Source: Marinithermus hydrothermalis DSM 14884 (lineage in GTDB: Bacteria > Deinococcota > Deinococci > Deinococcales > Marinithermaceae). From it: a stretch of DNA of 64,000 nt. The notes beneath the pieces were generated by a model. The model saw only the letters and a list, made by a program, of their open reading frames with translations. It searched no databases and was not told the origin of the DNA. The stretch lies in the NCBI RefSeq assembly GCF_000195335.1, contig NC_015387.1, forward strand, positions 1,484,001 to 1,548,000. The letters are read 5' to 3'. Made by a program: the position numbers and the translations under genes. This document shows, piece by piece, positions 18,180 to 27,177 of this stretch (positions are counted from its first letter, which is position 1; every line of letters starts with the position of its first letter).

Positions 18180-19122
18180 AGAGATCCAGCCGCTCACCAG
18201 CATCAGCGCCGTGCTCGACCTGGCGCGGCTCATCGCTCGAGTCAAGGGTCCCAAGCGCGTCGCCGTCGCCGCGGCGGAGGAAGCACACGTCATCGAGGCG
18301 GTCAACGAGGCTCGCATCGAGGGCTTGGTGCACCCCATACTCTTCGGAAACCCCGACCGCATCCGCCGGGTCGCCGCTGAACTGGGCGTGCGCGTGCAGA
18401 ACCTGGAGATCCGCCCGGCGAAAAACCCGGTGGAGGCCGCGGCGCTCGCCACGCAAGCGGTCTCACGAGGTGAGGCAGACATCCTGATGAAGGGCCTGGT
18501 GCACTCCTCGGACTTTTTGCGCGCCGCCCTGAACAAGGAGTGGGGGCTCCGCACGGGCCGGCTCCTCTCCCATGTCTTCGTTTATGAAGCCAAGGGGTAC
18601 GACCGGCTCCTCTTCATGTCCGACGGGGCGATGAACATCAACCCCGACCTGCGGACCAAGATCCAGATCGTGGAGAACGCGGTTACGCTCGCGCACGTGC
18701 TGGGCATCCGCACCCCCAGGGTGGCGCTGCTCGCCGCGGTAGAGGTGGTGAACCCCGAGATGGAAACCGCGGTGGAGGACGCGATCATCGCGAAGATGGC
18801 CGATCGCGGACAGATCAAAGGAGCGATCATCGACGGTCCGCTCGCGCTCGACAACGCCGTCAGCGAGGAAGCCGCTCGCATCAAAGGCATCCACAGCCCC
18901 GTCGCCGGCAAGGCCGATATCCTGATCGTGGACAACATTGACGTGGGGAACGTCTTCTACAAATCCCTGGTCTACTTCGGACGGATCCGCGGAGGCGGCA
19001 TGATCATGGGCGCCAAGGCCCCGCTGGTGCTCACGAGCCGGGCCGACCCCGAGGAGATCAAGTTCCTCTCCCTGGCCCTCAGCGTGGTCGCCGCGGAACG
19101 CCTACCGTACGCACAATCCTAA
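18160..19122 (+). CDS. ptb: Phosphate butyryltransferase
   Basis: Converts butyryl- or branched-chain acyl-CoA and phosphate to acyl-phosphate plus CoA, supplying the adjacent kinase. About 320 residues. It has the phosphotransacetylase fold with DILMKGLVHSSDFLRAALN, SHVFVYEAKGYDRLLFMSDGAMNINPDL and IKGAIIDGPLALDNAVS, the usual PTB/PTA blocks. I prefer the ATG at 18160, which has GGAG 8 nt upstream, over the ATG at 18148. Either way the start lies inside buk. The pair probably disposes of or salvages acyl-CoA from branched-chain amino-acid breakdown. Confidence 0.93.
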   Translation: MEKLEFKEIQPLTSISAVLDLARLIARVKGPKRVAVAAAEEAHVIEAVNEARIEGLVHPILFGNPDRIRRVAAELGVRVQNLEIRPAKNPVEAAALATQAVSRGEADILMKGLVHSSDFLRAALNKEWGLRTGRLLSHVFVYEAKGYDRLLFMSDGAMNINPDLRTKIQIVENAVTLAHVLGIRTPRVALLAAVEVVNPEMETAVEDAIIAKMADRGQIKGAIIDGPLALDNAVSEEAARIKGIHSPVAGKADILIVDNIDVGNVFYKSLVYFGRIRGGGMIMGAKAPLVLTSRADPEEIKFLSLALSVVAAERLPYAQS

Positions 19123-19145
19123 CCCGGAGCGTCCAGATCACGCGC

Positions 19146-20780
19146 TCAGGCCTCCTCCTCCACCTCGCGGAAGGGCACCGCCCGCTGCCCTCGCCGCCCA
19201 AAACGACGCGCGAGCTCGAGCTCGCTCAACACCAGGGCGGTGGGGCGACCGTGCGGGCACACCCACGGGGTCTCGCACGCCGCGAGCTGGTCCAGGAGCG
19301 CCTGCGCCGAGGCCTGGGCCAGGGGATGCCCCGCCCGGATCGCCGGGAGGCACGCGAGCCGCCCCAACACCGCGCGCCACGCCTTCTCGAACCCCGCAGG
19401 GCCCAGCGCCCCCTTGACCACCTCCGCGACCAGCTCCGGGTGCGCCGCTAAGAACGCGGGCACGCTCCGCACCCGGTACCGCCTGCTCCCGAACGGCTCG
19501 AGGACCAGCCCCGCCCGCGTGAGCTCCGCGCTACGCTCGGCGTAGCGCGCCTCCTCCTCCGGGGTGAGGGGCACGAGCTCCGGGTGCGCGAGCTCCACAG
19601 GCGGCTCCTCCCGGTACCGGCGGCACAACTCCTCGAACAGAATGCGCTCGTGCGCGGCGTGCTGGTCCACCACCCAAAGCTCATCCTCCGCCTCGGCGAT
19701 CAGGTACAGGTCGCGAAACCGCCCCAGGTACCGTAACCGAGGGAACCGATGCCCCCGCGCCGGGCGCACCCCCTCCACCGGGCGCAACTCGGGCAAAGGG
19801 CGCGCCAAGGGGTGCGCGGCGAGCGTCTCGCTCACCGCGCGCTCCACAAACTCCGCCACGCGCTCGGGCTCGAGGAGGCGTACCCGGTCCTTGGCCGGGG
19901 TGGTGTTCACCAGCACCGCCTCCGGGGGCAGCTCGAGGTTCAGCACGCCCACGGGATACTGCCCGGCCGGGAGCAGTTCGCGGTACGCGCGCACCACAGC
20001 CCTAAGGAGGCCCTCCGGCCACTCCACCGGTCGTCCGTTCACCGCGAGGTGCAACCGGTCGCGCCGGGGACGCACCAGTTCCGGCCGGGAGATCAAGCCC
20101 TCCAGGCGCAACCCCTCCTGCACCATCCGCACGGGCAACAACCGGTTCGCGGTCACCGGCCCCCAGATGAAGCGCGCGGCCTCCAAAGCCTCCCCCCCCG
20201 CGAAGACCCACTTCTCCTCCCCGTCCATCGCGAGCCGCAACCGGAGGTACGGTCGGTGCAGCAACACCCGCGTCAGGTAGGCCACGATCTTTTTCCCTTC
20301 GGCCGCCGGGCTCTCCAGGGCCGCGCGCCGGGCGGGCAGGTGCGCAAAGAGCCGGGTGACCTCCACGCGGGTGCCTGGAGGCGCGGGGTGCTCCACGAGG
20401 GTGACCGCTTCCCCCTCGGCCTCAACGGTCGCCCCGCCCAGCTGGTCCGCCGGTCGGCTCGTAAGGCGTAGGCGCGCCGAGGCGCGAATCGCGAACAACC
20501 CCTCCCCGCGAAACCCCAGGGTGCGGATCCGGGAGAGGTCCTCGAGCTTGCTGGTCGCGTGGCGCTCGAGGGCGAGGGGCAGCTCCGCCTTAGGAATCCC
20601 CGCGCCGTTGTCCGTCACCACGATCTTCTCGATCCCTCCCGCCCACAGCTCAACCTCGATGCGCGTCGCGCCCGCGTCGAGAGCGTTCTCCACCAGCTCC
20701 TTCACCACGTCCACCGGCGCGGTCACGACCTCGCCGGCCGCGATCTCACGCACCAGCTCGGGGGGCAACCGCCGGATCAT
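19146..20780 (-). CDS. mutL: DNA mismatch repair protein MutL (endonuclease type)
   Basis: Mismatch-repair matchmaker and nicking endonuclease, 544 residues. The N-terminal GHKL ATPase has VKELVENALDAGATRIEV, VTDNGAGI and TLGFRGEGLFAI. After a short Pro-rich linker (around residue 330) the C-terminal dimerisation domain has the metal-site motif DQHAAHERILFEEL, then ACLPAIRAGHPL and CPHGRP, the zinc/metal residues of endonuclease-proficient MutL in bacteria without MutH. Its ATG overlaps the mutS stop by 4 nt. Confidence 0.97.
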   Translation of the reverse strand: MIRRLPPELVREIAAGEVVTAPVDVVKELVENALDAGATRIEVELWAGGIEKIVVTDNGAGIPKAELPLALERHATSKLEDLSRIRTLGFRGEGLFAIRASARLRLTSRPADQLGGATVEAEGEAVTLVEHPAPPGTRVEVTRLFAHLPARRAALESPAAEGKKIVAYLTRVLLHRPYLRLRLAMDGEEKWVFAGGEALEAARFIWGPVTANRLLPVRMVQEGLRLEGLISRPELVRPRRDRLHLAVNGRPVEWPEGLLRAVVRAYRELLPAGQYPVGVLNLELPPEAVLVNTTPAKDRVRLLEPERVAEFVERAVSETLAAHPLARPLPELRPVEGVRPARGHRFPRLRYLGRFRDLYLIAEAEDELWVVDQHAAHERILFEELCRRYREEPPVELAHPELVPLTPEEEARYAERSAELTRAGLVLEPFGSRRYRVRSVPAFLAAHPELVAEVVKGALGPAGFEKAWRAVLGRLACLPAIRAGHPLAQASAQALLDQLAACETPWVCPHGRPTALVLSELELARRFGRRGQRAVPFREVEEEA

Positions 20781-23305
20781 CCTTCGTTCACCGCCACTCC
20801 ACGTAACCGCTCCTGAATTCGGTGCAAGAGCATTAAGGCCTCCAGGGGTGAGAGGCGGGAAAGATCCACGGAAAGGAGCGCCTCCACCACCTCAGCCGCC
20901 GCGTCCCCTCCCCGGGCCTCGAGGCCCGCGAGGAGCTGCTGGGCGCGCGTCACCACCTCTGGCGGCACGCCCGCGAGGCGCGCGACCTCGAGGCCGTAGC
21001 TCTTGGAGGCCGGCCCGGGCAGCACCTGGTGGTAAAACACCAGCCCGCCCGCCTCCTCCTTAGCCGCCACGTGAAAGTTGCGCGCGGCCGGGAGTCTTTG
21101 GGGCAAGGCGGTGAGCTCGAAGTAGTGCGTGGCGAAGAGCGTGTAGGCCCGCACCGTGTCGTGCAGGTACTCCGCGGCCGCCCAGGCGAGGGAAAGGCCG
21201 TCGTAGGTGCTCGTACCGCGCCCCACCTCGTCCAAAAGCACCAGGCTGCGCTCCGTCGCGCCCTGCAGGATGCGGGCCAGTTCCTCCATCTCCACCATGA
21301 AGGTGCTGCGCCCCCCCGCGATGTCGTCCGCCGCGCCGATCCGCGTGTAGATCCGGTCCACCACGGGCAGCACCGCCTCCTCCGCCGGCACGAAACTCCC
21401 GATCTGAGCGAGCAGCACGATCAGAGCGTTCTGGCGGAGGTACGTGGACTTCCCGCTCATGTTGGGGCCGGTAAGGATCACGAGACGCTGCTGGGGGGAG
21501 AGCTCCAGATCGTTCGGGATGAAGGCCCCGTGCCGCTCGACGACCGCGTGCCGCCCCTGACGCACGCGGAACACGCCGTCCTCGCTGAAGCGCGGCCGGG
21601 TGTAGTTGTACTGGGCGGCGACCTCGGCCAACGCCGCGTACACGTCCAGCTCCGCAAGGGCCGCCGCAAGGTCCCGCACCCGCTCCGCGTACGGCACAAG
21701 CGCCTCCCTAAGCTCGCTGAAGACCGCGTACTCACGCTTACGCGCGGCCTCCTCCGCCCGCAGGATCTCGCGTTCCTTCTCGCGCAGGTCCGGCCGGGTG
21801 TAGCGCTGACGGTCCTTCAAGGTCTGGACGGCGCGGTAATCCTCGGGGACCTGAGCGTAGTAGGGCCGGGTGACCTCGAGGTAGTACCCGAACACCCCGT
21901 TGAACCCCACCTTCAACGTGGGGATTCCGGTGCGCTCCCGTTCCTTGGCCTCGAGCGCCGCGATCCACGCCCGTCCAGCCTCGGCCGCACCGCGCAAGCG
22001 GTCCAGCTCGGCGTCGTACCCGTCCTTAATCAGGCCGCCCTCCGTGAGTTTTTGCGGCGGGTCCTCCACCAGTGCAGCCTCGATGCGCTCGCGCACCTCG
22101 GCCATTCCGTCCAGGCGCTCGGCCAGAGCGAGAAGAGCGTCCTCCTCGCACCCCTCGAGCTCCGCGCGCAGTGCGGGCACGAGCCGGAGGCTTCGCGCGA
22201 GGGCCGCGAGGTCCCGAGCGCTCGCCCGGTGGCTCGCCAGACGGCCAGCGAGCCGCTCGAGGTCGTGCACCTTGTAAAGCGCGCGGCGCACCGCGCGGCG
22301 CAGCACCGCATCCCGCACGAAGGCCTCGACCGCCTCGAGCCGCGCCTCGATCAGGTTCCGGTCCAGCAGCGGGTGGCGCAACCACTCCCGCAGCAACCGC
22401 CGTCCCGGCGCGGTGCGGGTCTGGTTCAGGACCCCGAACAGCGTGCGTTCCTCCCCTCCCCCGAACTGGGCCTCGAAGACCTCGAGGGTAGCGAGGGCCA
22501 CCCCGTCGAGCTGCATGTACGCGCCGGGATCGTACCGCAGAAACCGCGTGACCTGCGCCAGCCGTCCCTGTTGGGTCTCGAGGGCGTACGCGAGGACCGC
22601 GCCCGCGGCGCGCAGCAAGGCGGGAGTGTCTACCCCCTGGGGCGGTACCCCGAAGTGCGCGGTGAGGGTGCGCCGGGCTTCCTCCACGTCGAAGCGGGCC
22701 TGAGCGAGCATCACCGGGAAGCGGCGGCGGAGTTCCTCGCCGAACTCGGGGTGCTCGTAAAGCTCCGGGGCGAGCAGCACCTCTGCGGGACGGTAGCGCA
22801 CGAGCTCGTCGTAGAGCGCGGTGCGGCTGTAGAGGTGCGTGCCGCGGAACTCGCCGGTGCTGACGTCGATCAAGGCCAGGCCGTACCCGTCCCCGGTCGC
22901 GAGGGCCGCCAGGTAGTTCGCGTCGGGACGCAACAGGTTCTCTTCGGTCACCGTGCCCGGCGTGATGAGCTGGGTCACCTCCCGGCGCACGAGCCCCTCG
23001 GCCGCCTGGGGGTCCTCCACCTGATCCGCGAGCGCGACGCGCACCCCTTGGGCCAGGAGGCGTTCGATATAGGTGTCCGCGCTCCGGACGGGAATCCCCG
23101 CCATGGGCGTGGTGAAGTCCTTCGAGGTTTTATGCGTGAGCACGAGGCCCAACGCCCGGGCGAGGCGCTCCGCGTCCTCCCCAAAACACTCGTAGAAATC
23201 CCCCACTTGAAAGAGCAGCAGGTACTCAGGGTACTGGTCGCGCAGCTCCACGTACTGCTGCAAAAGCGGTGGCAGGGGCCCTTTACCCTCGCCCTTCAGC
23301 GTCAT
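20777..23305 (-). CDS. mutS: DNA mismatch recognition protein MutS
   Basis: 842-residue mismatch sensor. The N-terminal mismatch-binding domain keeps the Phe-x-Glu wedge in LLFQVGDFYECFGEDA, followed by connector, lever and clamp regions. The C-terminal ABC-type ATPase has Walker A TGPNMSGKSTYLRQ, the GGRSTFMVEM signature, Walker B LVLLDEVGRGTSTYDG and FATHYFEL. The start at 23305 is chosen over an upstream ATG at 23344 because a TATGAT -10 box lies at 23313-23318, 7 nt before it. It is coupled to mutL by a 4-nt overlap and diverges from sufE. Confidence 0.97.
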   Translation of the reverse strand: MTLKGEGKGPLPPLLQQYVELRDQYPEYLLLFQVGDFYECFGEDAERLARALGLVLTHKTSKDFTTPMAGIPVRSADTYIERLLAQGVRVALADQVEDPQAAEGLVRREVTQLITPGTVTEENLLRPDANYLAALATGDGYGLALIDVSTGEFRGTHLYSRTALYDELVRYRPAEVLLAPELYEHPEFGEELRRRFPVMLAQARFDVEEARRTLTAHFGVPPQGVDTPALLRAAGAVLAYALETQQGRLAQVTRFLRYDPGAYMQLDGVALATLEVFEAQFGGGEERTLFGVLNQTRTAPGRRLLREWLRHPLLDRNLIEARLEAVEAFVRDAVLRRAVRRALYKVHDLERLAGRLASHRASARDLAALARSLRLVPALRAELEGCEEDALLALAERLDGMAEVRERIEAALVEDPPQKLTEGGLIKDGYDAELDRLRGAAEAGRAWIAALEAKERERTGIPTLKVGFNGVFGYYLEVTRPYYAQVPEDYRAVQTLKDRQRYTRPDLREKEREILRAEEAARKREYAVFSELREALVPYAERVRDLAAALAELDVYAALAEVAAQYNYTRPRFSEDGVFRVRQGRHAVVERHGAFIPNDLELSPQQRLVILTGPNMSGKSTYLRQNALIVLLAQIGSFVPAEEAVLPVVDRIYTRIGAADDIAGGRSTFMVEMEELARILQGATERSLVLLDEVGRGTSTYDGLSLAWAAAEYLHDTVRAYTLFATHYFELTALPQRLPAARNFHVAAKEEAGGLVFYHQVLPGPASKSYGLEVARLAGVPPEVVTRAQQLLAGLEARGGDAAAEVVEALLSVDLSRLSPLEALMLLHRIQERLRGVAVNEG

Positions 23306-23379
23306 GCTTCCCATCATAAACGGCGGCGGGGTAACCCCCCCCACGTTGGCTCCCGAACCGCGCGGCCTAGAATGAAGGC

Positions 23380-23829
23380 ATGGACGTGCGTACGGACCCG
23401 CGCCTGGAGCGCTGCACCCCCAAGCTTCGCGAGATCATCCAGATGTTCGCCCAAAGCCCCAAGATGCTTAAAACCGAGCTTCTGCTGGACTTCGCCAAGC
23501 GCATGCCCCGCCTGCCCGAAGGGGTGGAGGTGCCGCTCGAGCGCGTTCACGAGTGCCAGACACCGTTCTTCGTGCACGCGGAGGTCCGCGACGGACGGGT
23601 CGCCCTGTACTTTGACGCCCCCAAGGAAGCGCCCACGGTGCGGGCGTTCGCCGGCATGCTCGCCGAAGGCCTAGGCGGTGCTACGCCCGAGGAGGTCCTG
23701 GACACCCCGGAGGACTTCTACGTACCCATGGGCCTGAGCGAGGTCGTGAGCCCCTTGCGGCTCCGCGGCCTCGAGGCCGTGCTGCGACGCATCAAGCGCC
23801 AGGTTCTGGAACGCACGGGCCGCGCATAA
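23380..23829 (+). CDS. sufE: SufE-family sulfur acceptor
   Basis: 149-residue protein of the SufE/YgdK family, which takes persulfide sulfur from a SufS-type cysteine desulfurase for Fe-S cluster assembly. KLREIIQMFAQSPKMLKTELLLDFAKRMP at the N-terminus and VHECQTPFFVHAEV around the active-site Cys are family-typical, as is TVRAFAGMLAEGL. No desulfurase or other Suf gene is nearby. A TAGAAT box lies 6 nt before the ATG. Confidence 0.92.
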   Translation: MDVRTDPRLERCTPKLREIIQMFAQSPKMLKTELLLDFAKRMPRLPEGVEVPLERVHECQTPFFVHAEVRDGRVALYFDAPKEAPTVRAFAGMLAEGLGGATPEEVLDTPEDFYVPMGLSEVVSPLRLRGLEAVLRRIKRQVLERTGRA

Positions 23830-23835
23830 TCCCGT

Positions 23836-24333
23836 CTAGGCAGGGTCGAGGGAGAAGCGGGCGACCTCGACCAGCCGCCCGTCATCGTCCCGCACCAGCG
23901 CCACCTCGCGCAGCAGGAAGGACTTCCGCTTCGGAAGCGGTAGGCGCGCGGCGAGCGCCTCCGCTGCCTTTCCGTCCAACCCCAACGCCAGGGTCAGGTG
24001 CGGGATGTAGCTGGGGCCTTCGATCTCCTTCTCCGGCGGTGCGAGGGGCTCTAGCGCGTGGTACAGGCGCTTGAAGGGCGTGCCGCCGTACGCGCGTAGG
24101 TACACGACGCCGCTGCTGAAAGTACGCCACCCCCCAAGCCGCACCCGGAAGGCGTGGTGCCCCCGCAGGATGCCCTCCACCGCACGCGCCAATGCCTCTT
24201 CTCCCCATTCCCACTGAAAGGGCTGCCGTAGGTTCAGGTGGGGTGGCCCGTAACCGGAAACCCCGTGCACCGCTTGCAGTTCCTTAAAAAAGCGGCACAG
24301 GTCCTTTGGAGGCCACGCAAGCACACCGTACAC
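23836..24333 (-). CDS. 2H phosphoesterase (LigT-like, 2'-5' RNA ligase family)
   Basis: 165 residues from the GTG at 24333, chosen because TATACT (24342-24347, minus strand) lies 8 nt ahead. Two His-containing strands mark the 2H superfamily: PPHLNLRQPF, where the canonical second Thr/Ser is Asn-Leu, and IPHLTLALGL, which fits His-x-Thr. YGVLAWPPKDLCRFFKELQ is a typical opening. Such enzymes hydrolyse 2',3'-cyclic phosphates or join 2'-5' RNA ends, and the substrate here is unknown. It converges with sufE with 6 nt between stops. Confidence 0.75.
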   Translation of the reverse strand: MYGVLAWPPKDLCRFFKELQAVHGVSGYGPPHLNLRQPFQWEWGEEALARAVEGILRGHHAFRVRLGGWRTFSSGVVYLRAYGGTPFKRLYHALEPLAPPEKEIEGPSYIPHLTLALGLDGKAAEALAARLPLPKRKSFLLREVALVRDDDGRLVEVARFSLDPA

Positions 24334-24352
24334 GACCCAATAGTATACGGGG

Positions 24353-24862
24353 TTACTCGGCCCCCTCCGCCGCGACGTCGAGACGGTCCAGTTCAAACGC
24401 CGCGTGCACCGCGCGCACCGCGGCCTCCGCGTACTCCGCCGGGATGATCACCGAGATGCGCACCTCGCTGGTCGCGATCATCTCGATGTTCGCGCCGACC
24501 GAGGCGACCGCTTCGAACATCCGCGAAGGAATGCCCGGCGTGGAGGCCAAGGCCACCCCCACGATGGAGACCTTGGCGATATTGGGGTTGAGCACGGCCT
24601 CCCCCCCTAGTTCGGCCAGGACGTCCTCGAGCGCCTCGAGGGCCTCCTCCGCGCTATCCTTGGGCACCGTGAAGGCCATCTGCTGGCGGGAGGGGTCGTG
24701 GCCCGGCACACCCTGAATGATCATGTCCACCGCGATGCCGCGGCTCCCCAAAGCCTCGAAGACCTTGGCCGCTACGCCCGGCCGGTCGGGGATCCCGATA
24801 AGGCCGATCTGGGCGTGGTTCAGGTCGAGGGCGACTCCGGTAACGGGACGATCCAGTTTCAT
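24353..24862 (-). CDS. Internal in-frame start: aspartate kinase beta chain
   Basis: Within ask, the ATG at 24862 (MKLDRPVTGVALDL) is preceded by GGAGGAAGG at ideal spacing, a stronger ribosome binding site than the full-length start has. It would give a 169-residue protein made of the two ACT domains alone. In-frame alpha/beta aspartokinases that form alpha2-beta2 enzymes are known from Bacillus subtilis AK II and Thermus, so this is an expected overlapping gene product. Confidence 0.8.
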   Translation of the reverse strand: MKLDRPVTGVALDLNHAQIGLIGIPDRPGVAAKVFEALGSRGIAVDMIIQGVPGHDPSRQQMAFTVPKDSAEEALEALEDVLAELGGEAVLNPNIAKVSIVGVALASTPGIPSRMFEAVASVGANIEMIATSEVRISVIIPAEYAEAAVRAVHAAFELDRLDVAAEGAE

Positions 24863-25594
24863 GCCTTCCTCCGCAACGATCGTGCCTGGATTGTAACTGA
24901 AGCTCGAGCGGACGTGCAGCACCACCCCGTACCGCTTGGCGTACCAAACCGCGCGGGGGTGGAGGACCTGCGCGCCGAGGGCGGCCATCTCCAGCATCTG
25001 GTCGTACCCGATGCGGGGCAGTTTGTTCGCCTCGGGGATCAGGTGCGGGTCGGTGGTGTACACCCCTTCGGTGTCGGTGTAGATCTCGCAAGCCTTGGCG
25101 CCGACCGCCGCAGCGATCGCGACCGCGGTGGTATCGGAACCGCCGCGTCCAAGCGTGGTGAGCTCGCCCTCGGGCGTGGTGCCCATGAAACCGGCCACGA
25201 CCGCGACCTTCCCCTCCCGGACCGCTTCGAGGATCCGGTGGGGGTTCACCTCGGTGATGCGGGCGTTGGCGTACCGCCCGTCGGTGCGGATCCCGATCTG
25301 GTGCTGCACGAACCCCCGGGCGGGGATGCCCATGGCCTGGAGTTGCAGGGCCAAGAGCGCGACCGAGGTCTGCTCCCCGGTGGTGGTGAGGAGGTCCAGC
25401 TCGCGAGGGTGGGGACGAGGGTTAACCCGCCGCGCGAGGGCGATCAGCTCGTCGGTGGTTCGCCCCATCGCGGAGACCACCACGATGAGCGCATACCCCT
25501 TCTCCCGGTAGTGCTGAATCCGCTGGGCCACCTTGTGGATCCGGTCCAGATCCCCCACCGAGGTGCCGCCGTATTTCTGCACGATCAGCGCCAT
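24353..25594 (-). CDS. ask: Aspartate kinase (alpha chain, full length)
   Basis: Phosphorylates aspartate, the first step towards threonine and methionine. It has 413 residues. The N-terminal kinase domain has KYGGTSVGDLDRI and TLGRGGSDTTAVAIAAAVGA. The C-terminal part has two ACT regulatory domains (about 265-410) with IGLIGIPDRPGVAAKVFEAL and VGVALASTPGIPSRMFEAV. An internal ribosome binding site makes a separate beta chain likely. hom and thrC lie about 0.6 kb downstream on the other strand, so in this organism the enzyme probably serves threonine rather than lysine, which Thermales make through alpha-aminoadipate. Confidence 0.96.
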   Translation of the reverse strand: MALIVQKYGGTSVGDLDRIHKVAQRIQHYREKGYALIVVVSAMGRTTDELIALARRVNPRPHPRELDLLTTTGEQTSVALLALQLQAMGIPARGFVQHQIGIRTDGRYANARITEVNPHRILEAVREGKVAVVAGFMGTTPEGELTTLGRGGSDTTAVAIAAAVGAKACEIYTDTEGVYTTDPHLIPEANKLPRIGYDQMLEMAALGAQVLHPRAVWYAKRYGVVLHVRSSFSYNPGTIVAEEGMKLDRPVTGVALDLNHAQIGLIGIPDRPGVAAKVFEALGSRGIAVDMIIQGVPGHDPSRQQMAFTVPKDSAEEALEALEDVLAELGGEAVLNPNIAKVSIVGVALASTPGIPSRMFEAVASVGANIEMIATSEVRISVIIPAEYAEAAVRAVHAAFELDRLDVAAEGAE

Positions 25595-25656
25595 AATTAG
25601 CTGTGTATATTAACACAAGCCGGGGCGGGCCTCGAGCAGCGAGTATACTCAGCGCA

Positions 25657-26145
25657 ATGCGGGTCCGCACAGCCGCACCAAGCGACATCCCCGGCGTGCA
25701 AAAAGTCGCGCGCCTCGCCTGGTGGGATACCTACCAACACCTCCTCCCCCACCCCCTGATCGCGCACTTCCTAACGCACGCCTACAGCACCCAAGCCCTC
25801 GAGCGCACCCTAGCGTGCTGCATGGACCTATTCGTGGTAGCGGAGACGCAAGGCGCGGTCGTGGGGTTCGCGCACTTCGGTCCGATCGCGCCTCGGGTGG
25901 CCGAGCTCTTCCGGATCTACGTTCTGCCCGCTCACCAAGGGGCTGGGGCCGGCAAGGCCCTGCTCGAGGCTGGGCTTTCCTGGGCCTGCGCGCGCGGCCT
26001 GGCGCGCCTGGAGGTCTCCGTCCTGCGCGGCAACACTAAGGGCAGCGCGTTCTACGAACGCCACGGCTTCACCCTCCAACAGGCGCAACGCGTGGTGGTG
26101 CGCGGGGAGGGCGTTCCCCTGCTTCGCTACGCGCGCCTCGTATAA
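25657..26145 (+). CDS. GNAT-family N-acetyltransferase
   Basis: 162 residues from the ATG at 25657, with TATACT (25644-25649) 7 nt upstream. The GNAT fold is visible: an N-terminal VRTAAPSDIPGVQKVARLAW, motif A VLPAHQGAGAGKALLEAGLSWA with the acetyl-CoA pyrophosphate loop, and motif B NTKGSAFYERHGF near the C-terminus. The acceptor is unknown. Its stop codon lies inside the TATAAT box of the hom promoter. Confidence 0.88.
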   Translation: MRVRTAAPSDIPGVQKVARLAWWDTYQHLLPHPLIAHFLTHAYSTQALERTLACCMDLFVVAETQGAVVGFAHFGPIAPRVAELFRIYVLPAHQGAGAGKALLEAGLSWACARGLARLEVSVLRGNTKGSAFYERHGFTLQQAQRVVVRGEGVPLLRYARLV

Positions 26146-26152
26146 TCCTGCC

Positions 26153-27175
26153 ATGGAAGCGCTCCGCGTAGCCTTGCTCGGCGCCGGAACGGTGGGCAGC
26201 GGGTTCGTGAAGCTGCTCACCGCTCACGCCGAACGGCTGGCAACCCTAGGTACGGAGGTGCGCATCACCGGCATTCTGGTGCGCGACCCCGCCAAGCCCC
26301 GACCCGCCTGGGTGCCCACCGACCGGCTCACGACCGAGGCCGACGCCCTGCTCGCCGACGCCGACGTCGTGGTGGAAGCGATGGGCGGGACCGGCCGGGC
26401 CCAGGAGTTGGTGCTGGCGGCGCTCGAGGCCGGCCTTCCGGTCATCACAGCGAACAAGGCCCTGCTGGCCGAGGCGTGGGACGCACTCAAACCCCATGCC
26501 CTCGAGGGGCTGCTCTTCTACGAGGCCGCGGTAATGGCGGGCACGCCCGTGATCGAACCCCTGTCGGGCGCGTTGCGCGGCAGCAGCTTGATCGAGCTGC
26601 ACGCGATCCTGAACGGCACCACGAACTACATCCTGGGCCGCATGGAGACCGGAGCCACCTTCCAGGAGGCCCTAGCCGAGGCGCAGGCCAAGGGGTACGC
26701 CGAGGCCGACCCCACGCTGGACGTCGCGGGCATCGACGCGGCGCACAAACTGGCCGTGCTCGCGCGGCTCGTGGCCGACCCCAGCTTCCCCTGGGAAGCG
26801 GTGCGGCGGCACACGCGGGGGATCGAGCACCTCACCCCGGCGGTGCTGCGGGCGGCCCGGGGTGAGGGGAAGGTGGTGCGGCTCGTGGCGAGCCTGTACG
26901 CCCAGGAGGGCCGCTGGCACGCGCGGGTGCGTCCGGTCAAGCTGCCGCAGGACCACCCCCTGGCCCAGGCCTCCCTCTCGCAGAACGCGCTGTACTTCAA
27001 GGGCGACGCGGTGGGCGCAGTGTGCATCGTGGGCGGCGGGGCGGGCAGCCTGGTCACCGCGAGCGGGCTGCTCGGGGACCTGTACCGCCTGCTGGAAGGG
27101 TACCCCGGCCACCCGCCCCTCCCCGCTCCAGTCCCCGCCCCCGCGATCGAAGCTTCAAGGTTCGAGGAGGTTTAG
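26153..27175 (+). CDS. hom: Homoserine dehydrogenase
   Basis: Reduces aspartate semialdehyde to homoserine. It has 340 residues. The N-terminal Rossmann domain has ALLGAGTVGSGFVKLL, then EAMGG and VITANKALLAE. The catalytic domain has HAILNGTTNYILGRM, EAQAKGYAEADPTLDVAGIDAAHKLAVLA and the substrate Asp and Lys. It ends without the C-terminal ACT domain of the 430-residue forms, so threonine feedback may act elsewhere. TATAAT at 26141-26146 gives a leaderless start. thrC follows after 2 nt. Confidence 0.96.
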   Translation: MEALRVALLGAGTVGSGFVKLLTAHAERLATLGTEVRITGILVRDPAKPRPAWVPTDRLTTEADALLADADVVVEAMGGTGRAQELVLAALEAGLPVITANKALLAEAWDALKPHALEGLLFYEAAVMAGTPVIEPLSGALRGSSLIELHAILNGTTNYILGRMETGATFQEALAEAQAKGYAEADPTLDVAGIDAAHKLAVLARLVADPSFPWEAVRRHTRGIEHLTPAVLRAARGEGKVVRLVASLYAQEGRWHARVRPVKLPQDHPLAQASLSQNALYFKGDAVGAVCIVGGGAGSLVTASGLLGDLYRLLEGYPGHPPLPAPVPAPAIEASRFEEV

Positions 27176-27177
27176 CG

